From assembly GCA_021464525.1 (NCBI GenBank), contig JADRCO010001064.1, positions 1-22,928 on the forward strand: a stretch of DNA of 22,928 nucleotides. The letters run 5' to 3'. The stretch's first letter is position 1; the number at the start of each line of letters is the position of its first letter. The stretch is from Rhizophagus sp. LPA8_4_AMF (Eukaryota > Glomeromycota > Glomeromycetes > Glomerales > Glomeraceae). A model generated the notes under the pieces. That model ran no database searches. It saw nothing but the letters and a program-made list of their open reading frames with translations, and was not told the origin of the DNA. The position numbers and the translations under genes were made by a program. Of this stretch, positions 8,357-18,800 are shown one piece after another.

Positions 8357-11300
8357 TTAATGCCCATGGTGTCCTTTATTTGATGATGTTTCATTGTTCT
8401 TGGAATCATCGCCGCCACTTTTACTCGAACCCTCATTTTCTCCACCGATTTTTCCTTCTGATTCATCTCTTATTTGTTTTTGCCACATTTCATAGTATAC
8501 ACCTATAAAATACGTTAATTCGTAAATATAATTTAGATTTTTAAAATTTACTATCAAATCCTTTAATTGTTTAATTACCATCTCCTCCGTTTTCTTCGGC
8601 TTTTCGAATAAGTTCATCGTGAGTTCCCTAAGAATAATTTCATTAATTGATAATTAGTAATTTAACGAAAATATTTTCAAAGTGAACTTTTTTTTTACCT
8701 GTTCAACAACTTTTCCATCCTTAATACTAATGAAATCGTTAAAATATTATAATTTTAGTTATATTATAATTAGTTTAAAATTCAAAAAAAGTACTAAGTC
8801 CAATTTAATACTATGAAAACAAATGACTAACCAAAGAATCAAATCAGCATTAACAATGGTACTCAATCTATGTGCAATAACTAATGTTGTGCGATCTTTC
8901 GTCATATGTGAAAGAGCATATTGAATTTGTCTTTCTGTGGTAGTATCAAGAGCAGACGTGGCTTCGTCGAGAAGAATTATCTGTATAAATATTTAATATT
9001 AGTTTATAAGTAAGTATCTCTTTCAGAAGAATATTATTGCTAATAAAATATGATTTTTTTGATACATACCGGTGGATTCTAATTAAAAAAGCAAGATTTG
9101 ATTTTGATTTTGAATGATGTTATTTTTATGATGTTAGTAATCAATTTTAATAAAATTTCGCATAAAGATATGATTATCTAAATCACCTTTAATATTGTCC
9201 TAGCAATAGCAACTCTCTGTTTTTCACCACCACTTAAACGTAGTCCACGTTCTCCCACACGTGTTTCATATCCTTTCATAATAAGATAGAATAAATTAAT
9301 GCAATTTAAAAAAAAATAATGTTAATATTTCATTGTACATACCATCAGGGAAATTTAAAACACGATCATGAATTTGAGCAGCTTTTGCAGATTTATGAAC
9401 TTCCTCATCGCTTGCATTGATGTTTCCATAATGAATATTATAGAAAATCGTGTCATTAAATAAAACAGTATCTTGTGGTACAACTCCAATATTTCTTCGC
9501 AAACTTTCTTGTTTAACAGAACGAATATCTTGTCCGTCTATTAATATTCTTCCCGAATTAACATCATAAAATCGGAAAAGAAGTCGAAGGATAGTTGATT
9601 TTCTATATAGAATATACTCTTATGTTAATTTGTTTTCATGCAATTTAATCAGTACATTCATATTTAATATTTACCCGCCACCACTAGGACCTACTAAAGC
9701 AACTGTTTTTCCTTTTGGGATTTCAAACGAAATACCATCGAGAGCTGTTTGTCTTTGATCATATGCAAATCCAACATTCTCTGTTTTTTTTTTTTTTTAA
9801 AAAAAAAAATTAATTATTTAAATTTCTCTCTCTCTCTCTATATTATATTTTGAAATGATAAATTACCGAAAATGACTGATCCTTCAGTAACTTTCAATTC
9901 TGTTGCGTCAGGCGCATCTTGAACACTTTGTTGTTCTTTAAATAATGCAAGCATCTTTTCCATATCAATGAAATTTTGTTGAATTATACGATAATATGTT
10001 CCAAACCAATTAAGCTACATATCAAAGAAATATTAAAAAATAAAAATCTAAAATTTAATCTCAATCAAAGGGTGAGAATTAAGCAGACTTTTTAACCTAC
10101 CGGACCATATAATTGATTGATATAAGTGACAAAGAGAATAAAATCACCAACTTTAAAATCTCCACGAGCTACTTTCCAAGCACATAATAAACAACCTGCT
10201 AACAATCCTATCGTAATAACTAAATTTTGACTAAGATTAAGCATGTTAAGTGACGCTGATACTTTGTAATCAGCGACTTGAAACTTGACAATAGCCTCAT
10301 CATATCTTCTAATTTCAAATTGTTCAGCATTATAATATTTGACAGTCTCAAAATTCAAAAGTGAATCCACTAAAATTCAAAGCATAATAAATTAATATTA
10401 ATTTAATAATTTAACTTAACAAGAATTTTAAATCAATTAAATTATAACAAACCAGCTTTGGATCGCGCATCATTATCTAAATCAATCATTTCACGTCTGA
10501 AACTGGTTCTCCATTCAGTAATCAAAATTGTGACATAAATATAACTTCCCATCGTAATAAAAACTATAACCCCAAAAATCCAACCAAATTCGACAATAAA
10601 ATATATAACTGCTACTGCAATGTCAACAAGTACAGGAAAGATCTGAAATATAATTTGATTAAGTAATTGAATGATACTATTCGTTCCTCGATCCATAACA
10701 CGTAAAACTTCTCCTGTTTTACGATTTATATGATAATCCAATGAAAGCCTAAATAAATTAACAAATTTTATAAATTTAAAATATAATAAAGATTTTAAAA
10801 TTACATTATAGTTCTTACCCATGCAAATGCTCGAACATTTTGACAGAAATTTCACGGGTTGTATACTAGAATTAACATATTATTTTGTTACGAAAAGTTT
10901 AATATAGTTAAATGGAATATAACGAAAAAAAAAAACTTATTTTTCTATTTTACCTGGCCAATGGGAATCCATAGAAAATTTTGCGTCGATTGAACTAGAC
11001 CAACACCACCTTGCAAAAATCTAAGAAAAACATATAATGCAATCGATTCCCATGCAAATCTCGCTATTTATAAATTTAAAAATTCAGATTTATATAACTA
11101 ACGGGATAAAATATTTTAATATTTAAAACAACTTACGTGGACCATCTTCACCAACCAACTCATTTGTAATAGTCTTTAATTGTTGTGGAGTCAACACATT
11201 TATAATACGTCCAATAATTAATAAACCAACGCATACAAATACTAAAAATTGTAATAGAAGGTTCCTCTTGGGCCATAAAAATGGTAAAAGACTGCCCATT

Positions 11301-12144
11301 TTCTCAAAAAAATCAGAAAAGGCACCCTTTTCAGGTTGTCTTTGTTGTTGACTTGTTTGATCAACATTTTCATTAGATGGAAAGGTACCGTAAGATGAAT
11401 CGTCACCAAGAAGTCCTCGACCTGATTCAAAATCTTCTCGACCAGAAGAGGATCGAAAAGCATGAATCAACGATGCAAAACTTACAATGATGAGTGAAAT
11501 ATACCGAATGGAAATTATATAAATAAGAGCTTGATCATAAAATGAAATTACATCTCCTAATGATAAAAATATTCATACATATATGAATCATTAATAAATC
11601 GTTATAAGTATGTAAATATAATTAATTAATTGTACATACCAGGGTTATTAGATATAAAATGAGTTATCCAATAATGAAAGATTAACGATTCAGCAGAAAG
11701 GGACAAAAAATAAAAGCAATAATTCACTGATGACCATTTTCCCAATTTCTTTCTTTCATAAACCATCAATGATAAATTTAAAACCCAAGCTGCCCATGAT
11801 CCAACTTCATAAAAAACGATATAATTTGAGGTCCAAACTTTAGATTCTAATGCTCTAATGATGATCACGGCACAATCGGCAAGATAAGAAAGTAATATAA
11901 AACCACTTGTTCCATAAATTATTCGGGATAAAGGTGACAAACGTCGTCTATCTATTAATGGATTATACTCTATTGTTCGAAGTTTAACTAATCTGTACGT
12001 GCCAAATAATATTATAAATGATAATAAAGATACCGGAACGAATAAAAATAAAGGAAATAATGAGAACAAAGAAATTTCGGAAGTTGGGGAAAATAAAACC
12101 TTTCCCGGAGATTCGGCTGTAAAAGACACAGGCAAATTTTTCAT
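8357..12144 (-). CDS. hmt1: HMT1/ABCB6-type ABC half-transporter (15 exons, 875 aa)
   Basis: Exons (minus): 12144-11640, 11556-11137, 11063-10954, 10865-10819, 10748-10453, 10369-10101, 10014-9867, 9780-9675, 9602-9343, 9272-9187, 9078-9070, 8980-8832, 8726-8699, 8627-8579, 8502-8357. They sum to 2628 nt, and every junction keeps frame and family sequence. An N-terminal extension (TMD0) has about five membrane segments (roughly 25-49, 75-97, 106-128, 138-158, 175-198), then a polar linker, the ABC membrane domain (with [13 protein letters not shown] and [13 protein letters not shown]) and one nucleotide-binding domain. That domain has Walker A GPSGGGKST (K635), Q-loop Q677, signature LSGGEKQR (733-740), Walker [13 protein letters not shown] (753-764) and H-loop H789. 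All are intact, so it should be an active ATPase working as a homodimer. Known relatives (S. pombe HMT1, 830 aa; animal ABCB6) sit in vacuolar, endosomal or mitochondrial membranes and move metal-thiol conjugates or porphyrins. The exact substrate is not readable here. The tail is Gly/Ser/Asp-rich and ends GHHGH. Confidence 0.93.
9070..9078 (-). other. hmt1: 9-nt micro-exon (exon 11) of the ABC transporter
   Basis: The bases AATCCACCG on the minus strand encode Asn-Pro-Pro between exon 10 (ending ..TILK) and exon 12 (starting IILLDEATS). They are preceded by TTAATTAG and followed by GTATGT. The family sequence at this place is normally K-N/D-P-P/K-I-L-L-L-D-E, so the three residues are required and nothing else between 9186 and 8981 supplies them. 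The flanking introns are 108 nt (9186-9079, donor GTGATT) and 89 nt (9069-8981). Confidence 0.85.
9784..9839. repeat. Poly-T/poly-A and (TC)n microsatellites in intron 7
   Basis: A T15-A11 tract (9784-9809) sits directly at the acceptor side of transporter intron 7 (the minus-strand acceptor reads ..AACAG), followed by a (TC)n tract at about 9825-9838. The A/T tract may serve as the polypyrimidine stretch on the minus strand. It is also a likely site of length errors. Confidence 0.8.
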
Positions 12145-13129
12145 GATTATTTATTATTTCATAGAATTTTGTCTGGTAATATGTATGTGGGGAGTTAGAA
12201 CGAAAGAGATTGAAAGATAAACGAGTTTAAAACTCATCTTCCATCTTTGAAATACATTGTTTGGTTTCACAAGTGCACACCGGTATTACCCTTAGTATTA
12301 CTAATTACAAAATTTCCTGGACACAACTTAATTGGATGCTAAATCGCGCGATTTTATAACCGCAAATAATATACTGGCTTGAATAAAAGTAAAACTTACA
12401 ATAGTAATTTATGTTAAATGATCTTTCCTTTAAGCATGATCTTCATTAATGGGTTGCGGTTAAAAATATTATCCGAAATATCCGAAATGCGAAGCAGTTT
12501 CCTAATCATTAAATTATTATTTGTTGATCTATCCCAAAATGAAAAAACAACCGATTCTATATAAAAAGACAAAAATGAAAAATAATTCATCTTCAAATGG
12601 TAAGACAAAAGAATCATAGGATTCATTTGAACTGGTTCATCAAAAGAGTTTTACTATTAGAGTACAATTTCTACAATAGGGAAAGTTATATTTAAAAAAA
12701 GTGGTCAAATGATCCTGGTATCATAAAAATATATAATTTGAACTCTAATCTTTAGATTCTGATTCTTTATACGATCGGAAAAAGTACAAAAATGTATTCC
12801 TTTATTTGTTTTCCTATTTTAATTTAATTCATGTGTGTTACATATACTTATATATACTTATGGAGGGAAATTGCATTATTCGTTAATTTATGAATTTAAT
12901 ATTATGTGAAACAAATAAATTTATTTTGTATTTTTTATTACATTAAAATTGCCAACCAATCAATGATCAGATTTTTTTTAAATATGAAAATGAAAAAACT
13001 AAAACTTGCACAAATTTAATAACAATTTCGGTTTAGATTTAATCTTCATTTCTATAAATTAAAAAGACTATAAAAAAGTTCACCAATTACTAGTAACTGC
13101 ACGAAAAAAAGAACTTTGAGAATTAATTA
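12145..13129. other. Intergenic: transporter promoter and bZIP 3' flank
   Basis: No gene is supported. The right side should hold the 3' UTR of the bZIP gene and the left side the promoter and 5' UTR of the transporter. The only local structures noticed are a tandem ATCCGAAAT ATCCGAAAT near 12473-12490 and the G/C-containing patch CAAGTGCACACCGG near 12270. Neither can be tied to a known factor. Short open frames here are low-complexity and not gene-like. Confidence 0.5.
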
Positions 13130-13609
13130 TTACCTCTCATGACCTAAAAGACTTCTCAACCTTGTTATCTCATCTTCCAATTCCACCACCCGTTGCTCGA
13201 GCTGATTATAGTAGTTACGAGATCTATTGCGAGATCTTCTAGCAGCCAATCTATTCCTTTCTCTCCTTCTGGCAATTCGAGCTGCTTCGTCGAGTGAGGA
13301 TCTACGACGCGATCTTCGACCCGATTGATTATTGGATGTTTCATTTGAAGTCGTACTGCCGTTGCTTAAAGCAGGAGGAGATGGACTTGCACTATTTGGA
13401 ATGTCGAGTTCAGTGGAAGCGGTTCCGAGGAAAGGCGCAAAAGATTGTTCAAGACAATCAGTAACAATGGCTCCTGGCATTTCGTTTACAATTTGAGGGG
13501 AAGAAATTAGATAATATTGAGGTAGAAATAAATTTACTGTTGGAGAAGTTTCTTCTTCAACAGGTAGATTCCACCACAACATTTCAGAATTAATGAATTG
13601 ATCAGACAT
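13130..13609 (-). CDS. Small bZIP transcription factor (159 aa)
   Basis: Single-exon frame from ATG at 13609. Residues 1-100 are a Ser/Thr/Pro/Asn-rich, partly acidic region without a known domain, possibly an activation region. A basic region follows: a GRRSRRRSS patch (about 97-105), then RRRERNRLAARRSRNRSR (114-131) with the N-x2-AA-x2-S-R signature (N119, A122, A123, S126, R127) that contacts DNA in bZIP proteins. The zipper is short: leucines at 137, 144 and 151, then LLGHER and stop. This is at the low end for a stable dimer. The last codons read GAGAGGTAATA, which could be a splice donor. Acceptors tried downstream (for example a CGTGCAG 42 nt away) lead to a stop within a few codons, so the unspliced end is preferred. 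It should be a nuclear DNA-binding factor; the subfamily (CREB/ATF-like or fungal) was not resolved. Confidence 0.88.
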   Translation of the reverse strand: MSDQFINSEMLWWNLPVEEETSPTVNLFLPQYYLISSPQIVNEMPGAIVTDCLEQSFAPFLGTASTELDIPNSASPSPPALSNGSTTSNETSNNQSGRRSRRRSSLDEAARIARRRERNRLAARRSRNRSRNYYNQLEQRVVELEDEITRLRSLLGHER

Positions 13610-13949
13610 TTTACAAAAACAAAAATTTTATATAGAAGAAATTATAAAAAATAAATCTTTAAATGGGACTTTTTTTTTTCTTTTTGAATTGTGAGAAAAT
13701 TTTCGAATTAAGATGGTTTTTTTTCTCGCATCGATTTTGTAAAATGTGTGTGAGAATGTACTGATGTAAGATTTAATGCATACTGTTATAATAATTTAGT
13801 AGCATGATGCTGATGTGTTACTTTTTTAAAACTTAGATCAAGATTTTTCAATATGCACTTTAAAAAGCGATATATATTTTATTGATATAGATTATAATCT
13901 TTTTTTTATAGAAATTTTTATTACATCATATTACTTGTTTTACTTTGTT
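13610..13949. other. Short intergenic region between the lipase and bZIP genes
   Basis: These 340 bases must contain the bZIP promoter and 5' UTR and the 3' end of the lipase transcript, as both genes read leftward. The sequence is T-rich. I see no distinctive promoter element or open frame. Confidence 0.5.
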
Positions 13950-15431
13950 TTATAATTCATGATTATCTAATAAATGTTCAATAACTCGAGTTCCCGCAGC
14001 ATTTATCCATTTTCTCCTTACAATTACGGTCAAATGAGCTTCACCTTCTATACGCACTAAAACTTTTCTCCAAATCATATCTTTATGCCAATTTCTAGCT
14101 ATTTTTTCTTCAATCGATAAATTGTTCTGAAGATTAGGAGGTGATATATCTTCAGTTGTATAAACCTTGTCATGAATTATGGGTGAGATACCAGAAAAAG
14201 ATCTGGTAAGATAATCTTCTGTGATCTTTGGAGGATTAAGAGATGCAAAAAAAAATTTTAAATTTTCTCTTATTCCTATTTTGATCATATCTTCTTCATC
14301 GAGGTCGACAAAATAAAGCGAAGAAGTTTTTAAGTAAACTAAATTATCATTAACAACATTCGAATATAATGTACGATTACGAAATTTCATGAGTGCTATA
14401 TGAGATGGAGATGTTGGATGCGATATGGATAAGAGTAAAGGTTCTTGATTTGTTTTACGTTTTTTTAAAATCAGTTCTTTACCAGTTTTACCTAATAAAC
14501 CTAATTTCATTGGAATTTTAATATACCAAGCTAATTGTGTTGAACCGAGTAAAGGACTTGCAAAAGTAATAAAATGAATCGGTTCTATTTTTTCGAAGAA
14601 AGTTCCATTTGTAATACTTTGTAAATAACCTGCAACAAATAAATTAAATAATCCTCCTAAAGAATGACCGACCATCGAAATTTTCGAAATAAAGGGTTTA
14701 TGAGATGTATTCCATCCAATATATTTTAATAGATGATTAGCTAATCTTTTACTACATTTTTCTATACCTTCCTCAGTGAGAGAATGATTTACATCTGAAG
14801 CATATACAACTATTTTATTATTATGTGAATACCTTTCTTGAATAGCTTCCCTTAAATATAATTCATCCAGGATTGAACCATTAAGACCATGTGTTAACAC
14901 TACAAGATGAATATCGTTTTTAGAATCTAAAATTGAGAGGTCAGGTAATCTAAAAATATCAATTGTTTTATAAAATTCATGAGTAATTAAAGAAGAATAA
15001 TTATCAGTTTTATCAACATTTTTTGGTATAATAGCAAACAAGCTAATTTTATATTTAATTCTAGTAATAGAAAATAATATTTCGCTAATTATTTCTATAG
15101 TCCAATCTCCAATGCCATTTGAAGGAATTGTTAAATTTAATTTCCATGATTCCCCACAACTAATACTTGGCTTACAATTAGGAATAGAGTCAAGGATTTG
15201 TTTCTTTTTAACATAATCTGTCGAGATAACAGATGCTGATAGATTATAAGGTCCTGATAAAACTGCTCCACGATAAATTATTGGAGTTTTATTGGTTATT
15301 TTAATAATTAGATTATGAATAGGAGGCAAAGAATTATTGATAGATTGATCAAATTTTATTCTATATCTTGATATTTCACCAATCGAAAGTTCTGAAAAAG
15401 AATACCAAATTCGAACACGTTTTTGAGACAT
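13950..15431 (-). CDS. DUF676/ROG1-type serine lipase (493 aa)
   Basis: Intronless frame from ATG at 15431 to TAA at 13950. Residues 1-170 form a non-catalytic, beta-rich N-terminal part. The alpha/beta-hydrolase fold begins with HLVVLTHGLNGS (about 175-186) and contains the nucleophile elbow VGHSLGGL with Ser257, then ITFASPLLGS (about 288-297). Further on, LYSNVVNDNLVYLKTS (about 355-370) is the usual place of the acidic triad member (probably Asp362), and EGEAHLTVIVRR (about 463-474) carries the likely catalytic His466. This order matches the DUF676 family (S. cerevisiae ROG1, LPL1 and YDL109C), known or presumed lipid hydrolases of lipid droplets or internal membranes. No signal peptide is seen. 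The substrate (phospholipid or neutral lipid) cannot be fixed from sequence. The absence of introns contrasts with the intron-rich transporter and Kelch genes nearby. Confidence 0.9.
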   Translation of the reverse strand: MSQKRVRIWYSFSELSIGEISRYRIKFDQSINNSLPPIHNLIIKITNKTPIIYRGAVLSGPYNLSASVISTDYVKKKQILDSIPNCKPSISCGESWKLNLTIPSNGIGDWTIEIISEILFSITRIKYKISLFAIIPKNVDKTDNYSSLITHEFYKTIDIFRLPDLSILDSKNDIHLVVLTHGLNGSILDELYLREAIQERYSHNNKIVVYASDVNHSLTEEGIEKCSKRLANHLLKYIGWNTSHKPFISKISMVGHSLGGLFNLFVAGYLQSITNGTFFEKIEPIHFITFASPLLGSTQLAWYIKIPMKLGLLGKTGKELILKKRKTNQEPLLLSISHPTSPSHIALMKFRNRTLYSNVVNDNLVYLKTSSLYFVDLDEEDMIKIGIRENLKFFFASLNPPKITEDYLTRSFSGISPIIHDKVYTTEDISPPNLQNNLSIEEKIARNWHKDMIWRKVLVRIEGEAHLTVIVRRKWINAAGTRVIEHLLDNHEL

Positions 15432-15821
15432 TTTTATGGAGGTGGTAGAGTATTGTTAGAGGGTATTTATTTTTTTTTTTTTTTTAAATGGGCAAATCAT
15501 TAAATAATCAAGTTGTGAAACATTTATCCGTCGGCAAATAATGTTTCCGTCGGCTTTTTGTGGCATTAATCCTAAAGGGTAAATTTATGCGGCACATACA
15601 ATTTATATTAGATTAGAAGTTTCTTTAATGATAATTAATTATCTAAATTATTATAATATTTTAATATTTTATTATTAACAGAAATATTATTATTTTGCAT
15701 AGATATTTAATAATTATAATTAATAGAAAATTTGAATCGGATTTTTTATCAATTACTTTATGAAAAATGTTTATGTAAAATAGGAATGGCCTAAAAATGT
15801 TTATAAATAAATATATTTAAT
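15432..15821. other. Intergenic between the Kelch gene and the lipase gene
   Basis: 390 bases holding the 3' flank of the Kelch gene and the promoter of the lipase gene. A T-rich tract lies about 40 bp upstream of the lipase ATG. A short relic with CCGTCGGC repeats lies at 15515-15554. Otherwise nothing distinctive. Confidence 0.5.
15515..15554. repeat. Relic with two TTTCCGTCGGC-like units, related to the palindromic element at 4293
   Basis: GTGAAACATTTATCCGTCGGC is followed at once by AAATAATGTTTCCGTCGGC. The GTGAAACATTTATC part matches units in the right arm of the element at 4293-4611 (GCGAAACATTTATCTG, GTGAAACGTTTATCGG). The patch is clearly more G/C-rich than its surroundings. It looks like a fragment of the same repeat family. 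Confidence 0.45.
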
Positions 15822-18800
15822 TTATAGTTGTTGAGAAGCTGGTGGTGTAGGTGGTGGAGTTAAACTTAATTGTCCTCTAATTTGATCAATCATTCTTGTT
15901 GGACCTTTTGTCGAGTTTTTGAAATTTCTTGGTGGAGTATTCAAAATCCTATTATTATTATCGTCCTTATTGAACATATTACTCGTATTACCTCCCGTAT
16001 TAAATGATCCACTATTGTCAGGACTTATATTTCTTTGCGCTGCAGCTTTCTGAATTTCTATTAAACAAAAAAATAAAATATTTTTAAGGAAAAAAAGAAA
16101 ATATAAATTTATTTAAAACCTTTAATTAAATGAACTAACCTAAAGCAGCAATAATTCTACTGGTTTTATCATCTTTTCCAGCGTTATTATTGGGATTATT
16201 TGGTGATCTACTCCAACTTGCACCAATAAACTCATCATCATCATCATAATCATCATCATCATCATCATCATCACTTAATTCAATATCTTGATTCGAAGTA
16301 TTCCATTGAGATTTTAACATTTCTAGTTCATTGGTTAATGAACTTATTACATTAGAATTTCTTGGACTTGAATCTCTTATATCATCTTCGATTTCACGAT
16401 AACTATCAACGGCATGTTCCATTTGATCCAATAATAATGCAATTTTATTTTCGGATTCTCGCCACTTTTGTTCTAAATCTAAATTTTCTTTTGTGAGTTT
16501 TTCGTTTGTTGCACGATATTCGGCAATTTGTCGTTCTAACATCGCACGTGATCCTTCCCAATTTTTATTATTTATAGGTCCTTTTGGTCCAGATTTCATT
16601 GAACTAAATTCTTTACTAACATTGGAATATAGTTCCTCTAATTCATTTTGAGTACCTCGTAAAGCTTTTTCGGATTCTTTTAATGATTCTCGGAGTTCTT
16701 GATCAATCAATTGTAAAGATTCATTTTCTTTACGTAATGTTTCATATTCCTTACGTAAAATTTCATATTCTGCATCCATCATATTTTTTTCGTTACAAGC
16801 ACGTTCGAGTTGTGATTTTAAACTATCAATTCTTTGTTGCAATTTCTCTTTTTCTCTAACAAATTCTGCCCTTTGTTCTTCAAGTTTTCGATTAGTCAAT
16901 TCTTGTAGTTTAGAATTTTGTAATTCTTTACGTACTGACAAATTGTTTTCAGTCTCAGATAATCTTAATTCTAATTCTTTGTTACGTTTTTGGGCTGCTG
17001 CTAATTTATCATTTAATATAACGACTTCTTTTTTGCTTTTTGATAATTCTTCTTTCATTTTTCTTAGCATTTTTTCCGTAGTATTAACATAATGTACAGC
17101 GGTTTGATGATCATTTTGAACTTGATTATATTTTTGTCTCGTTTCATTAAGTTCTCTTTCTACATCTCTGGCCTTTCTTTCCGCTAATTTAAGATCGTCT
17201 TCAATATCCCTAGAACTATCAGGTGTAACACTTTTTGATCCAGCGCTACTTGCACGATCCAATTCTATTTCAAGAATTTTAGCTCTTTCTTCTGCATCAT
17301 TAGCTTTTCTTAAAGCTTGATTATGCTCATTTTCAAGTTCATCATATTTTGATTCTAATTCTTTAAATCGATTTGATAAAATTCCTCCTTTATTATCACT
17401 ATCTAAAATCCCTTTTTCTGTTAATACGTTTCTCATCATTCCCACTTGTACTTCAGCATCTTCAAGAGCTCTTGATTTTTCCGTTAATAATAATTCTTTT
17501 TCGCGTAATTTATCTTTTGTTTTTGCGTTCTCATCTGATGCTTCAACTAATTTACGTTGCAACATAGCAGAATCTGACCTTGCTTTCATAGCAGCACTTT
17601 CCATTTGTGAAATTTTTACCATAGCATCCGCAAGTGAATTTGAAGTTTCTTGAGAATTTTTTTGTGAATTTTCATTGAAAGATTTTAAATTGGAAATTTC
17701 TTGCTCAAGCATCTTTATTTTCTTTGCAGCTTCAGAAGAATTATTATTTCCTTCGTTATTCAAACGTGAAGTGTTTAATAATTCTGTCATTCCTTCTTGC
17801 ATCATAGCACGCACTGCATCAACTTCTTTTTGAGCTTTAGCCAATAATCTTTCCATCTCATTAGCTCTTGCATGAGTACGGTCTAAATCTCTCATTTTAA
17901 TATCCAGTTCAGCCCTTAGTCCTGCTGCTTCTTTTTCTAAACTAACGATATCTTGACGAGCTTGTATCCATAATGATTCTGCTTCATTCGCTCTTTCATT
18001 AGCGGCTAAAACAGCAATATTAACCTTTTCTAAAGTCCTTTTATGCTGTTCAAGTGATTGTTGTAATTGATCGATTTGGTTGCGTGAATTATCAGAACTT
18101 GAACGATACTGTGAAAGTTCCGCTGTAGCTTCGGTTAAACGTGCACTATTTTCTCTTAACTGAGATTCAGCTGCAGTGGCACGAGATTGTAATGTAGCTA
18201 ATTCCGTTAATGCACGTGCATGGGCTTCTTCAGCTTCTTCAGCTCTTGTTGTAGCTGACTTTTCACGTACTTCGGCTGCTTTTCGTGAACTTTTATCATA
18301 ATTTGAAGTTTGTTGAAGTTGGAATATTTTATTTTGCAGTGATTCTTTTTCTAAAAGAGCTTGTTTTAACCTTTTTTCTAAATCTGTTGCACGTTCAATT
18401 TCAATTCTAGCGAGTTCTGATTCTGACGCATCTAATAAAGCGTTCAATTTTGCTTTAAAATAGACAGCTTCTTGGATAGCTGCTGTTCTTGCACGTTCTG
18501 CATCCGTTATTTTTTGCGAAGCAACTTGAGCCTGATTCGCAATTGTTGCTTTTGCTCTTCTTAATTCTTGTTTTATTTTGACAACTGCTAACATAATTTT
18601 ATTACGGTCAGAACCTGCTTCACCAATATCCATAAAATTTTCAGTATCAATTCCGTCAGGCATTTTAATATCATGATCTTCTTCAAAAGCATAACCTGCT
18701 TGTCTAGCAAGAGCAAGTTCGGCTTTCAACCAAGTTTCGCGATTCTTAAACTGAGTTATTTGTACATCTCTATTCTGTAATTCACGTAAGAAATTATCTC

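Noticed and set aside
8357-12144. Transporter as a broken, multiply frameshifted gene
   Set aside because: Every apparent frame change coincides with a GT..AG intron of 70-108 nt; the spliced model is 2628 nt with all ATPase motifs intact.
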